Below, in pieces: positions 63,630 to 64,000 of a stretch of 64,000 nt of DNA. Each line of letters starts with the position of its first letter. Position 1 is the stretch's first letter. This stretch comes from Streptomyces tuirus (GTDB lineage: Bacteria > Actinomycetota > Actinomycetes > Streptomycetales > Streptomycetaceae): positions 1 to 64,000 of the forward strand of contig NZ_AP023439.1 in NCBI RefSeq assembly GCF_014701095.1, read 5' to 3'. A program made the translations under genes and the position numbers. The notes beneath the pieces were generated by a model. It made no database searches, had not been told where the DNA came from, and worked only from the letters and a program-made list of their open reading frames with translations.

Positions 63630-64000
63630 TCACCGCCAGGCGGTCGCCTCGGAGGCGCGAATGCAGTAGTGCCGGTACGTGCTCTTGCCGCCGGTCTTGG
63701 GGACCGCGCAGGCCGTGACCTGGAACTCGCCGTCGCCCACCCGCACCATGCTGGTGAACTTGTCGTCCCCGTACTCGATCTCCGCACTGCGCTTGGCGCC
63801 GCCGGCGGCCTCCACCGTGACCACGTCGCCGGGGTTGCCCCGCTCGATCCGCGCCCAGACCGCCTGGCACTCCTCGCTGTAGCGCAGTTGCAGAAGCGCG
63901 GGGTTGCCGCCGGCCGGCTTAAGGGTGCGCGCGTCCTCTGTGCACCCCTGGTTCTGCGGGTTCTTCCCCTCGCACGCCTCCCCCGGGCAGGTCGGGTCGT
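63630..64000 (-). CDS. DUF2690 domain protein (partial, runs off the window)
   Basis: The minus strand reads DPTCPGEACEGKNPQNQGCTEDARTLKPAGGNPALLQLRYSEECQAVWARIERGNPGDVVTVEAAGGAKRSAEIEYGDDKFTSMVRVGDGEFQVTACAVPKTGGKSTYRHYCIRASEATAWR. The C-G-C...GC..DA spacing and LQLRYS..C.A.WARI match DUF2690, usually attached to an N-terminal XRE domain and a membrane helix, which would lie beyond position 64000. Confidence 0.75.
   Translation of the reverse strand, partial: DPTCPGEACEGKNPQNQGCTEDARTLKPAGGNPALLQLRYSEECQAVWARIERGNPGDVVTVEAAGGAKRSAEIEYGDDKFTSMVRVGDGEFQVTACAVPKTGGKSTYRHYCIRASEATAWR

Overview
The window is GC-rich actinobacterial DNA and reads as the arm of a Streptomyces linear replicon, either a linear plasmid or a subtelomeric chromosome arm. 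The best evidence is an intact telomere pair, tap (14.4 kb) followed by tpg (16.6 kb). A second complete tpg with a 3' fragment of tap lies inverted at 60.3-61.3 kb, and a C-terminal tpg remnant lies at 32.8 kb. DUF6207, DUF6233, DUF2199, DUF3800, DUF6461 and DUF2690 genes support the genus-level assignment. I saw no tRNA, rRNA or canonical telomere sequence.

Layout. 1-2.17 kb: bizarre sequence made almost only of G and T, joined abruptly to ordinary coding DNA. 2.2-14.2 kb: accessory genes (HTH protein, DUF3800, CoiA-like nuclease, ankyrin protein, large helicase) with broken DUF6207 and HNH genes. 14.4-18.7 kb: tap, tpg and a TniQ-like gene in one run. 18.9-20.6 kb: two unknown genes. 20.75-27.6 kb: a Tn7-like transposition operon, tnsA-tnsB1-tnsB2-tnsC-tniQ, in which every gene overlaps the next by GTGA; a diverged second tnsC remnant follows. 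28.6-41.3 kb: small, often broken genes. 41.4-54.2 kb: Tn554-like tyrosine recombinases, insertion sequences and orphan immunity-type genes. 55.9-59.6 kb: a secreted Rhs/YD-repeat protein with a possible small membrane partner. 60.3-64 kb: second tpg, truncated tap, HTH and DndB fragments, a three-repeat CRISPR remnant, and a DUF2690 gene running off the edge.

How the genes fit together. Tap and Tpg would recruit and prime end-patching of linear ends. The Tn7-like block is the most unusual system here. Its TnsA-like subunit lacks the expected catalytic acids. The first TnsB-like protein has lost two of three DDE residues. The second keeps all three but carries a one-base frameshift in a C run. 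One TniQ-like gene sits directly behind tpg, which invites the idea of element targeting linked to replicon ends; this is inference only. Much of the rest looks like decaying subtelomeric accessory DNA, with several in-frame stop codons and many single-base frameshifts at homopolymers. Some of these may be sequencing errors.
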